The notes beneath the pieces are model-generated. The model was not told the DNA's origin. It saw nothing but the letters and a program-made list of their open reading frames with translations, and searched no databases. A stretch of DNA of 48,433 nt from positions 1 to 48,433 of the forward strand of contig JAAUTY010000031.1 of NCBI GenBank assembly GCA_012031265.1. The letters are read 5' to 3'. This DNA is from Spirulinaceae cyanobacterium SM2_1_0 (GTDB lineage Bacteria > Cyanobacteriota > Cyanobacteriia > Cyanobacteriales > Spirulinaceae). Numbering within the stretch: position 1 is the stretch's first letter; the number at the start of each line of letters is the position of its first letter. Below, one piece after another: positions 35,440-45,164 of the stretch. The position numbers were made by a program, and so were the translations under genes.

Positions 35440-36318
35440 CTAAAAGTTCAGAATCTGCTCCTGCACCAGGATGTCGCCGGTATTGGTATCCGTGACGACG
35501 AGAGATTCTGGGTCACCGACCAGAAAAATCTCGTAGCGAATCGCGCCATTGTTGGCGGTAAATTTCGTGCCTTGCGGATCGTAGTCGCTGAGCGGCAGGC
35601 GGATGCGATCGCCGCCGTTCTTACTCACGCCGACGTAGTGGTTGGGCAGATCGCCGCCACAGATATTCAGCCAAAAATTCTCGGTTGCCACCGCCATAAA
35701 GACACTTTCGTTGGTTTCGCAATAGTTATGGTCGATGGAGGCAGCGATCGCCCCATCTTGGCCGAAGACCGCCATTTTTTGGTTCCGCTGCACGTCTTGT
35801 TGCACGAGGACGCGATCGCCATCGGTCACCACCAAGGCAATCGGCGACTCTTCACCATGTAGGCTCACCTGGTAGCGTATGTTGCCATTGTATGCCTCGT
35901 ACCACAACCCATCAGCACTGTAATCGGACAGGGGTAAACGAATATTCTTACCATCACTTTTACTCACGCCGACGTAGTGATTGGGGCGGTCATCCCCGCA
36001 GATATTCACCCAGAAGCCACTCGTCTCGACGACATGGAACAAGGTCTCCCCGCCTAGACAGTAGTTTTGGTCGCGCAGTGCAGTGCTAGCAGCGGGGGCA
36101 GGACTCGAATCAGCATCAGCCGCCGCAGCATCGGCATCTGCTGCTTCGGGGGTGGGTTCAGGCTCTGATTCTGGGGGCGACTCCACGACTTCCGCAGAAT
36201 CCACAGTTTCAGGAGCGTCAGTCGTCGGTTCAGAAGCTGGATCGCCGCAACTGCTAAGCAGGCTGGTGCTGAGGGCAAGACCACAGACCGTCATCAAGGC
36301 GCGCTGGTAATCGTTCAT
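35440..36318 (-). CDS. Lipoprotein with two tandem copies of a conserved domain
   Basis: This 292-residue protein from ATG 36318 has a signal peptide and lipobox (LALSTSLLSSC), so it should be lipid-anchored. An acidic, low-complexity Pro/Glu/Ala spacer follows to about residue 78. The remainder is a tandem duplication. Both halves share a YC start, a FWxNICGxDxPNHYVGVSK segment, then IRLPLSDY and NGxIRY, ending in a strand with VVTD-x-(D/N). The Cys pairs in each half could form disulfides. The function is unknown; repeats of this type occur as extracytoplasmic domains in cyanobacteria. Confidence 0.75.
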   Translation of the reverse strand: MNDYQRALMTVCGLALSTSLLSSCGDPASEPTTDAPETVDSAEVVESPPESEPEPTPEAADADAAAADADSSPAPAASTALRDQNYCLGGETLFHVVETSGFWVNICGDDRPNHYVGVSKSDGKNIRLPLSDYSADGLWYEAYNGNIRYQVSLHGEESPIALVVTDGDRVLVQQDVQRNQKMAVFGQDGAIAASIDHNYCETNESVFMAVATENFWLNICGGDLPNHYVGVSKNGGDRIRLPLSDYDPQGTKFTANNGAIRYEIFLVGDPESLVVTDTNTGDILVQEQILNF

Positions 36319-36532
36319 GGTTCGCTGATCAAGGTGAAACGGGGTCGGACGGGCGATCGCGCCCAAGCGCGACTCACCAATCAGCAGCTACTACAGGAGC
36401 GAGAACCAGAATCCGGATCGCCGCCGCTTCCTTCCCCACCGCGCCAACTTCCTACCCAGTCGCCGAAGCCGGTCAGTGCCGCAACTATAATGAGAACACG
36501 TAATTTGCGCGCCGCCCTACCCCCGATTGCCC

Positions 36533-38017
36533 GTGCTCAACTGGTTCAAACGCGAGTCCAAGACCTCCCCATCCCTGCCGGACGCGAAGCCGGAGCCGAC
36601 GCCGGACAAAACCTCCGAGGCGGCTTCCTTCCCGGCCGAGTCCGCGCCCCCATCAGCAGACGATTACCTGGCTTGGGCGAAGGCGGCCTATCAAAATATC
36701 CAGCAGCAGGCGGTGGCATCGCCAGCGTCAGAACCAGCATCAGAGCCAGAAACTGAGGGGACTGCGACCGCCGAAGCGACGTCGCCGGAGCCAGAGGCCA
36801 GTGAGACCGCTGAGTCAGCCGTTGATTCTGAGGCGGATGTAGAAGCTGACATCGAGCCAGCCGTTGCGGCCGAAACCGCTGCGCCCGATGCAGAACCCGA
36901 CAGCAGCGGCCCGGCCTGGCTCCGCAAGTCCGACGCCCTGGAGCGGCTGCGCGAAACGGCGATCGAGACACCGGAACCGGAACCGACAGCGACCCGGACA
37001 CCAGCCCTGGATTTCGATGAAGATTTCGTCTGGTCGGCGCGGGTGCTCGCGGATCAGGGCCGGGAAGCGGCTGATGTCACTCCGGATGAGATTCTCTGGC
37101 TCAAACGCCTGCGCCAGGGACTCGGCAAGACGCGGCGTGGCTTGATCAATCAGCTCAAGGCGATCGTTGGGCAGGGGCCGCTGAACGATGATGCAGTGAT
37201 GGAAATCGAGGCGCTGTTGCTCCAGGCCGATGCTGGGGTGGAGGCAACTGATTTCATCATCGAAACCCTCCAGCAACATCTGCGCGAGGAAGCACTGCCG
37301 CCGGAGCAGGCGATCGCCTACCTCAAGGACATTCTCTGCACCCTCCTCGACGCCCCCTGGCAAGGACAATCGGGAGTTGCCCTCGCTCCCGAGCCAGAGG
37401 TTCTCAATATCTGGCTGCTGACCGGTGTGAACGGCGCGGGCAAAACGACGACCATCGGCAAGCTAGCGCATATGGCGCAGCAGTCTGGCTATCGCTGCGC
37501 GATCGCCGCCGCCGACACCTTCCGCGCTGCCGCCGTCGAGCAGGTGAAAGTCTGGGGAGAGCGCGCCAATGTGCCCGTGATCGCCAATCCGGGTAAAAAT
37601 ACTGACCCCGCCGCCGTCGTCTTCGATGCGATCAGCGCCGCCCAAGCTCGGCAGGCGAACCTGCTCCTGGTCGATACCGCCGGTCGCTTGCAGAACAAGA
37701 AAAACCTCATGGATGAACTGGCGAAGATCCGCCGCATCATCGACCGCAAAGCCCCGGACGCCTGCGTGCAGTCCTTGCTGGTGCTGGATGCGACCTTGGG
37801 GCAAAATGGTCTCCGCCAGGCCGAGGTCTTCTCCGAAGCAGCCAAGCTCAACGGCGTCGTGCTCACGAAGCTAGACGGCACGGCGAAGGGGGGGGTGGCC
37901 TTGGCTGTCGCCCAGCAGCTCGATCTGCCGATCCGCTTTGTCGGCGTTGGCGAGGGCATTGAGGATTTGCGGCCGTTTTCAAGCTACGAATTTGTCGAGG
38001 CGCTGCTGAGTGAGTAG
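36533..38017 (+). CDS. ftsY: Signal recognition particle receptor FtsY
   Basis: This protein is 494 residues from GTG 36533 (LNWFKRESK, the membrane-targeting start typical of FtsY); a TTG two codons upstream is less likely. Residues to about 190 form an acidic Ala/Glu/Pro-rich A domain. The NG GTPase follows: TGVNGAGKTTTIGKLAH (G1), DTFRAAAVEQ, LLLVDTAGRLQNKKNLMDEL (G3) and TKLDGTAKGGVALAV (G4/G5). FtsY docks SRP-bound ribosomes at the membrane by reciprocal GTP hydrolysis with Ffh. It is divergent from the lipoprotein gene with a 215-bp gap. Confidence 0.96.
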   Translation: MLNWFKRESKTSPSLPDAKPEPTPDKTSEAASFPAESAPPSADDYLAWAKAAYQNIQQQAVASPASEPASEPETEGTATAEATSPEPEASETAESAVDSEADVEADIEPAVAAETAAPDAEPDSSGPAWLRKSDALERLRETAIETPEPEPTATRTPALDFDEDFVWSARVLADQGREAADVTPDEILWLKRLRQGLGKTRRGLINQLKAIVGQGPLNDDAVMEIEALLLQADAGVEATDFIIETLQQHLREEALPPEQAIAYLKDILCTLLDAPWQGQSGVALAPEPEVLNIWLLTGVNGAGKTTTIGKLAHMAQQSGYRCAIAAADTFRAAAVEQVKVWGERANVPVIANPGKNTDPAAVVFDAISAAQARQANLLLVDTAGRLQNKKNLMDELAKIRRIIDRKAPDACVQSLLVLDATLGQNGLRQAEVFSEAAKLNGVVLTKLDGTAKGGVALAVAQQLDLPIRFVGVGEGIEDLRPFSSYEFVEALLSE

Positions 38018-38132
38018 CCGCCGCTGCCCATGCACAGGGTTGGTCGCCATTCTCAGTTCGACCGTTCTGTGGGATTGGCGTCATTCCCAAGCCCTGGGGT
38101 CAAATATTCCGGCGTGAATTTTGCGGTTCACC

Positions 38133-38161
38133 TTGGCAGAATGGTCGATCGGCGTTAAAAT
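38133..38161 (+). promoter_or_regulatory. Predicted sigma-70-type promoter for the SpoIIE phosphatase gene
   Basis: TTGGCA at 38133-38138 and TAAAAT at 38156-38161 are separated by 17 bp, close to consensus. Transcription would start near 38168, giving a leader of about 150 bases before ATG 38321. The rest of the 303-bp gap after ftsY shows no gene. Confidence 0.45.
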
Positions 38162-38320
38162 CAGCCAACCTGTTACTCGCCCTCGACGAGCGCCCCCTCC
38201 CTGCCCCGACAGACCGTTGACTGCGAGTTGGTAGCCCAACGGTAGCAAGCGGCTTGACGGGCTTTTGGGCGAGCTTGCTGTTTAGTGGCTGTCAGATGCG
38301 ATTGTTCAGCACCTGCTGTG

Positions 38321-39742
38321 ATGACTGCTACTCCGCTTCCCCCTCCCTCTCCATCTGACTCGCTGGGCGATCGCGAGGCGGCTCCCATTGTCGCGCTCAA
38401 AGAATTGGTCGCGCGTCTCTATCGCGAGCAAAACCGCATCCAGAATTTGCTCAGCTCGCTCGGTTTCGCGCTGCGAAGTTTTAATAATCTCAATCAATTT
38501 CTCGAAATCGTCCCCCTGATGGCGGCGCGCGTGACCGACGCGGATGGCGGCGCACTCGTCCTACTCAAAGCCAATGGTCAAGCGACCTTGGAGCAGTTGC
38601 ACTGCCAGGAGGGTCACGCCTGTCAGGATATTCGCCAGATTCTTGAGCAAGCAACTGCTAATCTGATTTTGCCGAGTACCGAGAAGAATGTTGCCTCGCG
38701 CACCCTCTCGCTGACCACGGCCGCCGCGGCTTCGCTCGATGAACAACTGCGGCAGGATCTCGGCCCCGATGTGCGCCTGTTTGGCACCCCGATTTTGGTG
38801 AAAAGTCGCGAGCGGGGGCGGCTCTATATTTTCAGTCGCGAGCGAGATTATGTCTGGACGCCGACCCGCAAAAAGCTGGTGCAGTTGGTTGCTGATCAGA
38901 CCGCTGTGGCGATCGCCAACCACGAGCTAGCGAATGAATTGCGCCAAAAGGAACGCCTCGACCGCGAGCTAGAAATCGCTTCTGAGATCCAGGTTCACCT
39001 CTTTCCTCACAAATGCCCGACGATTGCGGGTGTTGAACTGGCGGCAGCCTGTCAGACGGCTCACCGCGTCGGCGGCGACTACTACGACTTCATCCCCACG
39101 ACCTACGACCAGTTCCGTGCCGACGCGCAAGAACCAGTAGCGACCGTGCCCTGGAGCATCGTCATCGGTGATGTCATGGGCAAGGGCGTCCCCGCTGGCT
39201 TGCTGATGACGATGACGCGAGGAATGCTCCGCGCTGAGGTGCTCAACCGCCACGCCCCCGCCAAGATCGTGCAGCACCTCAATCAGGTCATGTATGCCGA
39301 TCTGGATAATTCCCACCGCTTTCTAACCCTGTTCTATTCCGAGTACGATCCTCAGACGCGCCGCCTGTCCTACACCAATGCCGCCCACCATCCGCCGCTA
39401 CTCTGGCAAGCCGCCACCGGCCGCACCCTCCGCCTCGATACACCAGGAATGTTGATCGGTCTCGATCTGAATTCGCAGTATGACGACGCCGAGACACAGC
39501 TCGAACCCGGTGACACGATCGTCTATTACACCGACGGCTTCACCGATGCCGTCAGTCCCGATGGCGATCGCTTCGACGAAGGCCGCTTGGTCAGAGCGTT
39601 TCAAGACGCCTGCGAACAAGGCTCGCCGCCGCAAGCGATTCTCGAACGCCTGTTTGCGTCGGTGGGTCAGTTCATTGGGCCGGGCGGCCACAACGACGAT
39701 GACATGACGCTTGTGGTCTTGCAGGTCAAGCCGGAGGATTAG
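38321..39742 (+). CDS. GAF-SpoIIE (RsbU-like) PP2C phosphatase
   Basis: This 473-residue protein from ATG 38321 has a GAF domain (about residues 45-215) and a C-terminal SpoIIE/PP2C phosphatase. A linker helix (QKERLDRELEIASEIQVHLFP) joins them. Metal-binding acidic residues are in RVGGDYYDFI, VIGDVMGKGVPAGLLMTM, YYTDGFTDAV and GGHNDDDMTLVVL, all intact. Such proteins dephosphorylate anti-anti-sigma-type (STAS) partners in response to a small-molecule or light signal sensed by GAF. In many cyanobacteria a gene of this kind follows ftsY. It overlaps the convergent creatininase-like gene by 17 bp. Confidence 0.93.
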   Translation: MTATPLPPPSPSDSLGDREAAPIVALKELVARLYREQNRIQNLLSSLGFALRSFNNLNQFLEIVPLMAARVTDADGGALVLLKANGQATLEQLHCQEGHACQDIRQILEQATANLILPSTEKNVASRTLSLTTAAAASLDEQLRQDLGPDVRLFGTPILVKSRERGRLYIFSRERDYVWTPTRKKLVQLVADQTAVAIANHELANELRQKERLDRELEIASEIQVHLFPHKCPTIAGVELAAACQTAHRVGGDYYDFIPTTYDQFRADAQEPVATVPWSIVIGDVMGKGVPAGLLMTMTRGMLRAEVLNRHAPAKIVQHLNQVMYADLDNSHRFLTLFYSEYDPQTRRLSYTNAAHHPPLLWQAATGRTLRLDTPGMLIGLDLNSQYDDAETQLEPGDTIVYYTDGFTDAVSPDGDRFDEGRLVRAFQDACEQGSPPQAILERLFASVGQFIGPGGHNDDDMTLVVLQVKPED

Positions 39743-40541
39743 CCTGGGGCTGGCAGAAGTGGTAAACCTCACGGAAAACCTGCACCCAACTGGCGGCGGC
39801 TGACTGTAGCAGGCGATCGCCCTTTTCCCGTGTCGCCGCCGTCGCATCCCCCAGCACGCCACTGGCACTCAAATCGCGCGTCGTCCAGGCAAAGGGTAGC
39901 TTGCCCTCCATGCTCAGCCAACTGTCCGGTGGCTGTGATGGCGGCCACTCGCAGACCGCCTGCGCCATGCGCACCTGCTCCGGCAGCAGCGAGAGCATCG
40001 CACTGGTTTCAATATCGCCTGCATGGATGCCGTATTCTAGCTCGCGATCGCTGAACAACTCGCGTGCCACCGTCGGCACCCGCCAAGCAAAGAAGGGAAA
40101 CACACAAAAATCCGCGTATTCCTGATGCAAATCGCGTGCCGCAATCTCCAGCACCTGCGGTTGGCCGCCATGGGAGTTGAATAGAATCAACTTGCGAAAG
40201 CCAGCGCGGTAAATACTCGTCGCTACCTCTTTTAACACCGCCAGCAGCGTCGCCGCCGTCAGTGTCACTGTACCCGGAAAGTGCCAATGCTCATTGGACT
40301 TTCCGTAGCAGAGCGGCGGCAGCACATAGACCGGAACTTCCGGTTCTAACTGCTGCAAAGCCATCCCCAAGACCCCCGTCCCCAGCACCGCGTCCACCGC
40401 CAGCGGCAAGTGCGGCCCGTGCTGCTCGATCGCACCCACCGGCTGCACGATTATGACATTTTCCCGGTTGGGCATCTGCGCGATGTCCGTCCAGGTTAAG
40501 TAGGGAAAAAAGCGTTCGGGAGGGATAAAGCCGTGAAACAT
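39726..40541 (-). CDS. Creatininase-family amidohydrolase
   Basis: This 271-residue protein has the family's metal site: QPVGAIEQHGPHLPLAVD (Glu, His and Asp), ILFNSHGGQPQVLE (His) and GIHAGDIETSAMLSL (Glu). Members are Zn/Mn-dependent cyclic-amide hydrolases or relatives such as MftE and ArfB. The natural substrate in cyanobacteria is not settled. The start is the ATG at 40541. It is tail-to-tail with the SpoIIE phosphatase. Confidence 0.9.
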   Translation of the reverse strand: MFHGFIPPERFFPYLTWTDIAQMPNRENVIIVQPVGAIEQHGPHLPLAVDAVLGTGVLGMALQQLEPEVPVYVLPPLCYGKSNEHWHFPGTVTLTAATLLAVLKEVATSIYRAGFRKLILFNSHGGQPQVLEIAARDLHQEYADFCVFPFFAWRVPTVARELFSDRELEYGIHAGDIETSAMLSLLPEQVRMAQAVCEWPPSQPPDSWLSMEGKLPFAWTTRDLSASGVLGDATAATREKGDRLLQSAAASWVQVFREVYHFCQPQANPPA

Positions 40542-40815
40542 TGCTTATAGTTCAAAGTCTGCGGTTGTCTGCACAAGACTCAAATCTGCTGCTGTCATCA
40601 TGGTAACTATAGATAGCGCGCCACAAACGCTGCTGCTCCTGGGTTGATCGTCTTCAGCGTCTAGACGACCCCTCGCGCCGTGGCCGTTAGCGAATGGCGC
40701 TCCCCTCGCCGAGCGCGAGACATTGTTGCGCTTATTTCTCCTGCTTGCATAAAACCGCTGCCTGACGAGCGAGACCCCAGCAGCACGCTCTGAAATGTGG
40801 TGAGGTTTTCAGTTC

Positions 40816-42243
40816 ATGCCTGATGCTCAGTGCCAACAGTGGCTCTGCCCCGACCTGCGACCCTACTGGTTGCTCGGTCAGTTGCCTGACAGCGAGTGCG
40901 TCGTGTTGCGCGATCGCGTCACGGGCGAGCAGCATCGCTTCTCCATCCCCGAAGGCTATGCCCTGCGCCACTTCGTCGGTCAGTACAGCCTTGCTCAAGT
41001 CCAGCAGCGCGTCGCCGAGGAATACGCCGAGATCGATGCTCACTTTGTCGCTCGACTGCTTGACCAACTGCTTGCCCTCGGCATTCTCTCGACCGAACCG
41101 GCGATCGCCAGCGGCCCGCAGTTGAAGTCAACCGTCAGTTGGCGCGCCAATCCTGCTGGCTACTGGATTCTCCGCAATAGTGAGAACCTTAACTACCAGA
41201 TGCAAGTTAGCCCCGCTGACAAAGCCGTCATTGAACAACTCGGTCAACGAGAGCCGCAAGCGATCTGCCAACAACAAGGCATCGCGCCCGACTACCTGCG
41301 CGCCCTGCTCCAACAGCTTGCCGCCGCTGGGATGCTCGTCGGTACTGAGCCAGCGAAACCAAAGCGGGGTAAGTTCAATCCGCTGAGTCTGCTGTTTTTC
41401 AAGCTGCCGCTATTCAATCCAGATGCGATCCTGTCGCAACTCTTACCGCCGCTGCGGGGGGTGTGGAGTCGTCCGGCTTTGGTCGGATTGGGGATTTTTC
41501 TGACCGCCTCCCTGATCGTTGGTTGGCAGCAGCGACCTGAACTTCTGGCGCTGGGACAAACTCTAATCGGCAGCTACGGACATAGCCTGTTCGTTCCCTT
41601 TGTGCTGTTGATGGCGTTCGTGGTGAGCCTGCACGAACTCGGTCATGCGCTGACCTTGAAGCACTACGGTGGGGTTGTGCCGGAAGTTGGCTTCCTATTC
41701 ATGCTGCTGATCCCGGCCGCCTACACCAACACCACAGATTCCTACTCGCTGCCACGCCGCCAGCGGGTGCTGGTGATTGTGGCTGGAGTCGCTGTGCAGT
41801 TTCTCCTTGCCGCGCTGGGCTTCTGGCTCTGGCAGGTGACGCCACCGGGAATTTGGCTGCACCGGACTAGCTTGCTGCTCATGGCGGCGGCGCTGTTTAC
41901 AGTCGCGATCAACCTCAATCCCCTGGCGCGCTTCGATGGCTACTACCTGACGGTCGCGCTGACCGGGATTAACAATCTCCGCAGTCGCTCTTTCGGCTTC
42001 TATCGCGACTTGCTGCAAGGGCAATGGTATCCCGGCTCGAACTACGAGCGCTGGGTGCTGGCTTGTTATGCGCCGTTTAGCCTGCTTTACCTCTGGTTTG
42101 TTTTCGGTTTCATCATCTGGCGCGTGGTGACTTGGGTGCTGACCAATGCCCCATTCACGGCGCTGTTGCTCCTTCTCGCTTGGTTGTTTTACTACTACAT
42201 CCCCCAGAACCATGCCCCAGTCTCTCCCCAATCCAACCACTAA
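40816..42243 (+). CDS. PqqD-like/M50 zinc metalloprotease membrane protein
   Basis: This is a 475-residue protein. The N-terminus has two PqqD/RRE-like winged-helix units (residues about 1-95 and 110-175). The first ends HFVARLLDQLLALGIL and the second ends DYLRALLQQLAAAGML. The membrane part carries the M50 site-2-protease motif SLHELGHALTLKHYGG and the second motif AINLNPLARFDGYYLT, in about eight hydrophobic segments. Proteins of this kind, paired with a HlyD-type adaptor as here, are found with exported peptides and RiPP-like systems; in others they stand alone. The next ORF starts before this one ends. Confidence 0.88.
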   Translation: MPDAQCQQWLCPDLRPYWLLGQLPDSECVVLRDRVTGEQHRFSIPEGYALRHFVGQYSLAQVQQRVAEEYAEIDAHFVARLLDQLLALGILSTEPAIASGPQLKSTVSWRANPAGYWILRNSENLNYQMQVSPADKAVIEQLGQREPQAICQQQGIAPDYLRALLQQLAAAGMLVGTEPAKPKRGKFNPLSLLFFKLPLFNPDAILSQLLPPLRGVWSRPALVGLGIFLTASLIVGWQQRPELLALGQTLIGSYGHSLFVPFVLLMAFVVSLHELGHALTLKHYGGVVPEVGFLFMLLIPAAYTNTTDSYSLPRRQRVLVIVAGVAVQFLLAALGFWLWQVTPPGIWLHRTSLLLMAAALFTVAINLNPLARFDGYYLTVALTGINNLRSRSFGFYRDLLQGQWYPGSNYERWVLACYAPFSLLYLWFVFGFIIWRVVTWVLTNAPFTALLLLLAWLFYYYIPQNHAPVSPQSNH

Positions 42244-43758
42244 CCCAACGGCACCACCGCTGCGTGCAGTCTCGCCCCAAGAACGCCACCGGACTGCGGC
42301 TGCATCGACTAATGCAGACATATTGCCAGCCGCCCAACCAGCCGCGACTGCGAAGGCAAAAACTTCGGGCGATCGCCCTGGCGTCCGTGGCTGCTCTGGG
42401 CAGTGGCGATCGCCACCCTCGCTGCCATCGGCAGTATCAAAATCCCCAACTACGTCACTGGCGAAGCGACGATCGCCGCGCGCGTGAATGCCCGCGATCG
42501 CCTGACCATGCCCCGTGCTGGCATGATTCGTATCCGTGTCGAGCGCAACAGCGAGGTGGCACTGGGTGATGTCATTGCCGAGATTGATAGTCCGGAACTG
42601 GCGCAACAAATTGCTGCGGCCGAACTTGGGCTGGAACAGGCGGCAGGCGGGTTGCAAGCGGCTGAGCAAAACTTGGTGCTCGCCCAGACCCGTTGGAATG
42701 CGAGTCAACAGGAGACCGCGATCGCTCGTGGTCGCGCTCGCGATCGCCAAACCGATCTCCGTGCGCTTTCATCTGGCAGCGGTCTACCCCGCAGTCGCCA
42801 AATCCAACAAGAGCAGGCGGCGTTGGAGCAGGAAATTCGCGCCCTGCACAGTCAAATTGCCAGCGGTCAGAGCGAGATCGCGGCGGCGGCTAATGAAATG
42901 ACCGAGCTGATCCGTCAGCTCGACCACAAGCGCCAGGTCTATGACGAGCGTTACAAATTGGTTGACCGGGAGGTGCTCAGTGCCAACCATCCAATGGTGG
43001 AAGGACTGCGGACAGAAATCCTTGACCTCGAGCGGCGCATCCAAGCCGCAAAGGATCGCCAGCAGACGCAGCAACACGGCATCGCTGAAACGCACCAACT
43101 GATCGGTCAGCGTCAGCGCCAGATTGCGGCGCGGGGCGAGCAGGTGCAGGAGGTGGCGCGACAGACTGAGGACGAGTTTCAGAACGAGCGCGATACGTGG
43201 CAACTGACGGCGGCGCGATCGCAAGCCACCGCCCGCGAGGTCGCGGCGGCCGCCGCGGAACGGCTGGCACAATCGGAACTCGTGGCTCAGTGGGCGCAGG
43301 AACTGGAACGCTTGCAAGCTGAGCAGGAGCAATTGACCCTGCGGGCGAAGACCAGCGGCACGGTTTTAGCCGCAGACCTCGACCTCAAGGATGGCAGCCG
43401 TTTGGAAGCTGGTGAGGAAGTGCTGAGCATTGCCAACTTGCAGGAGCTGCGTGCCACGGTGCAGATCCGCCAAGAGGACTCGAAGTGGGTCGAACTGCGC
43501 CAGCCAGTGAAATTCCAAGCTCAGGGCGATGAACCCTATCGGGCGGCGGTGAGCGATCGCGCCCCGACGATTGAAACGGCAACGCCGGGCGCGGCACCGA
43601 TGGCGAGTGTCGAGATTCTCATCGACAACGAAGCGGGTCGCTTACTCCCCGGCGGCGAGGGCTACGCCCACATTCGCACGGGCGAACTCCGCCTCTATCG
43701 AAAAGTCCAGCATGAACTGGGCAAGCTATTCAACGTTGGCAAGTGGGTGCCTTGGTAG
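42212..43758 (+). CDS. HlyD-family membrane fusion/periplasmic adaptor protein, frameshifted near N-terminus
   Basis: The main frame encodes a membrane segment (WLLWAVAIATLAAIGSI) and a first biotinyl-lipoyl half (GMIRIRVERNSEVALGDVIAEI). A coiled-coil hairpin of about 230 residues, the second lipoyl half (RAKTSGTVLAADLDLKDGSR) and a beta-barrel region follow. This frame has no ATG before the membrane segment. A different frame starting ATG 42212 (MPQSLPNPTTNPTAPPLR) supplies a typical cytoplasmic tail. One extra A in the A5 run at 42358-42362 would join them. Otherwise a GTG at 42403 would start within the membrane helix. It overlaps the M50 gene by 32 bp and likely forms an export complex with it. 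Confidence 0.82.
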
Positions 43759-43931
43759 AGTTCGAGGTCGTGACGCATGGGCCTGCTCTGGCTGCAAGCG
43801 GTCAGCGGCTCAATTTTCAACGCGAGCAGTCGGGCGAGGTTCATCCCGTGAGTCATGACCCGCTGGGCATAATTTTTGGGGTTGTCTACCAGAGATATGA
43901 GTGACGCTCTCTCCTTGCAAACAGTGTTGCC

Positions 43932-45155
43932 ATGTTCAACTCCCTAGCTCAGTTATCACCGATTTATTTACTCTGCCCGAACCTTTTTGGCTTTAAGGGA
44001 GGGATTCAAGTTTACTCGCGGTTTTTGCTGGAGGCGCTTCAGGATCTCTCGCCGCAGTCTGAGCGCCGCGTTTTTCTCAAGTACGACCGGCAGGTGCCCG
44101 ATGGTATTCGCCGCTCGCCACAGACGTACTTTCACTGCTTCGGACGCTGGCCGCGCCGAGTCCAGAGTTGGCTCATGTTCTTGAGCATTGTGGTCTGGGG
44201 GCTGTGGCAACGCCCGCTGCTGCTGATCGCTACCCACCTCAACTATGGCATCGCCTGCTACGCGCTCAAACTATTGACGGGGTGCCCCTATTGGCTGGTG
44301 GTGCATGGTTTGGAGGGCTGGAATCTTGAAGCGCCCTGGCATTGCGCGGCCTTGCGAGCGGCTGATCGCATTATTGCAGTCAGCCACTACACGCGCGATC
44401 GCCTGCTGATTGAACAAAACCTAGCGCCTGAACAAGTCACCGTGTTGCCCAACACTTTTGAGCCAGAGCGGTTTGCGATCGCCCCAAAACCCCAGTCCTT
44501 ACTCAACCGCTACGGCTTGCGCCCCGACCAGCCCGTCATTCTCACAGTCAGTCGCTTGGGGCGTAGCACGGCGCATCAGAAAGGCTATCGGCAGGTGATA
44601 CAAGCACTCCCAAAAATCCGCCAGCAATTGCCCGATGTGCATTATCTCTTGGTCGGCAAGGGCGACGACGCGCCAGCGGTGCAAGCTTTGGTGGCGGCGT
44701 TGGGCTTGCAGGCCAACGTGACGCTAGCCGGTTTCATCGCCGATGAAGAATTGCCCGCTCACTATCAGCTCTGTGATGTTTTGGCGCTGCCCAGTTGTAT
44801 TGAGGGGTTCGGTATTGTTTATCTCGAGGCACTGGCCAGTGGTAAGCCGGTTTTGGCAGGCGATCGCGATGGCGCGGTCGATCCCTTGCAGCAGGGCAAG
44901 CTGGGTTGTCTGGTTGATCCGGGGGATGTGGGAGCGATCGCCGACCAGCTCACCCAGATTTTGCAACGCACCCATCCCAATCTATCGCTCTATCAACCGG
45001 AAGGATTGCAGCGCGAGGCGATTGAGCAGTTTGGGCTGACGAAGTTCCAGAAAAAACTAGCGCAACTGCTCGCGCCTTTGGGCGATCACTCTGTTGGTCG
45101 TGGGGCTGTAGTCGCACCGCCTCGGCTCCAAGCCAACGGTGGTCTCGATTCCTGA
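43932..45155 (+). CDS. GT4-family glycosyltransferase
   Basis: This 407-residue GT-B fold protein has an N-terminal acceptor domain with FGFKGGIQVYSRFLLEAL (glycine loop) and WLVVHGLEGWN. A donor domain follows with VLPNTFEPERF, ILTVSRLGR, HYLLVGKGDD and ALPSCIEGFGIVYLEALASGKPVLAGDRDGAVD, which carries the E-x7-E motif of retaining GT4 enzymes. The likely role is transfer of a sugar from a nucleotide donor to an envelope polysaccharide or glycolipid; acceptor and sugar cannot be told. It lies between the export pair and the LCP gene. Confidence 0.92.
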   Translation: MFNSLAQLSPIYLLCPNLFGFKGGIQVYSRFLLEALQDLSPQSERRVFLKYDRQVPDGIRRSPQTYFHCFGRWPRRVQSWLMFLSIVVWGLWQRPLLLIATHLNYGIACYALKLLTGCPYWLVVHGLEGWNLEAPWHCAALRAADRIIAVSHYTRDRLLIEQNLAPEQVTVLPNTFEPERFAIAPKPQSLLNRYGLRPDQPVILTVSRLGRSTAHQKGYRQVIQALPKIRQQLPDVHYLLVGKGDDAPAVQALVAALGLQANVTLAGFIADEELPAHYQLCDVLALPSCIEGFGIVYLEALASGKPVLAGDRDGAVDPLQQGKLGCLVDPGDVGAIADQLTQILQRTHPNLSLYQPEGLQREAIEQFGLTKFQKKLAQLLAPLGDHSVGRGAVVAPPRLQANGGLDS

Positions 45156-45164
45156 GCGTTAGAC

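Noticed and set aside
42403-43758. HlyD gene starting at GTG 42403
   Set aside because: That start lies inside the membrane helix and omits a normal cytoplasmic tail that is present in another frame from ATG 42212; a 1-nt shift is the better explanation.
43775-43890. Minus-strand frame reading NPKNYAQRVMTHGMNLARLL in the gap before the glycosyltransferase
   Set aside because: It looks slightly protein-like but has no start, no recognisable family and only about 40 codons, so it is not listed as a gene.
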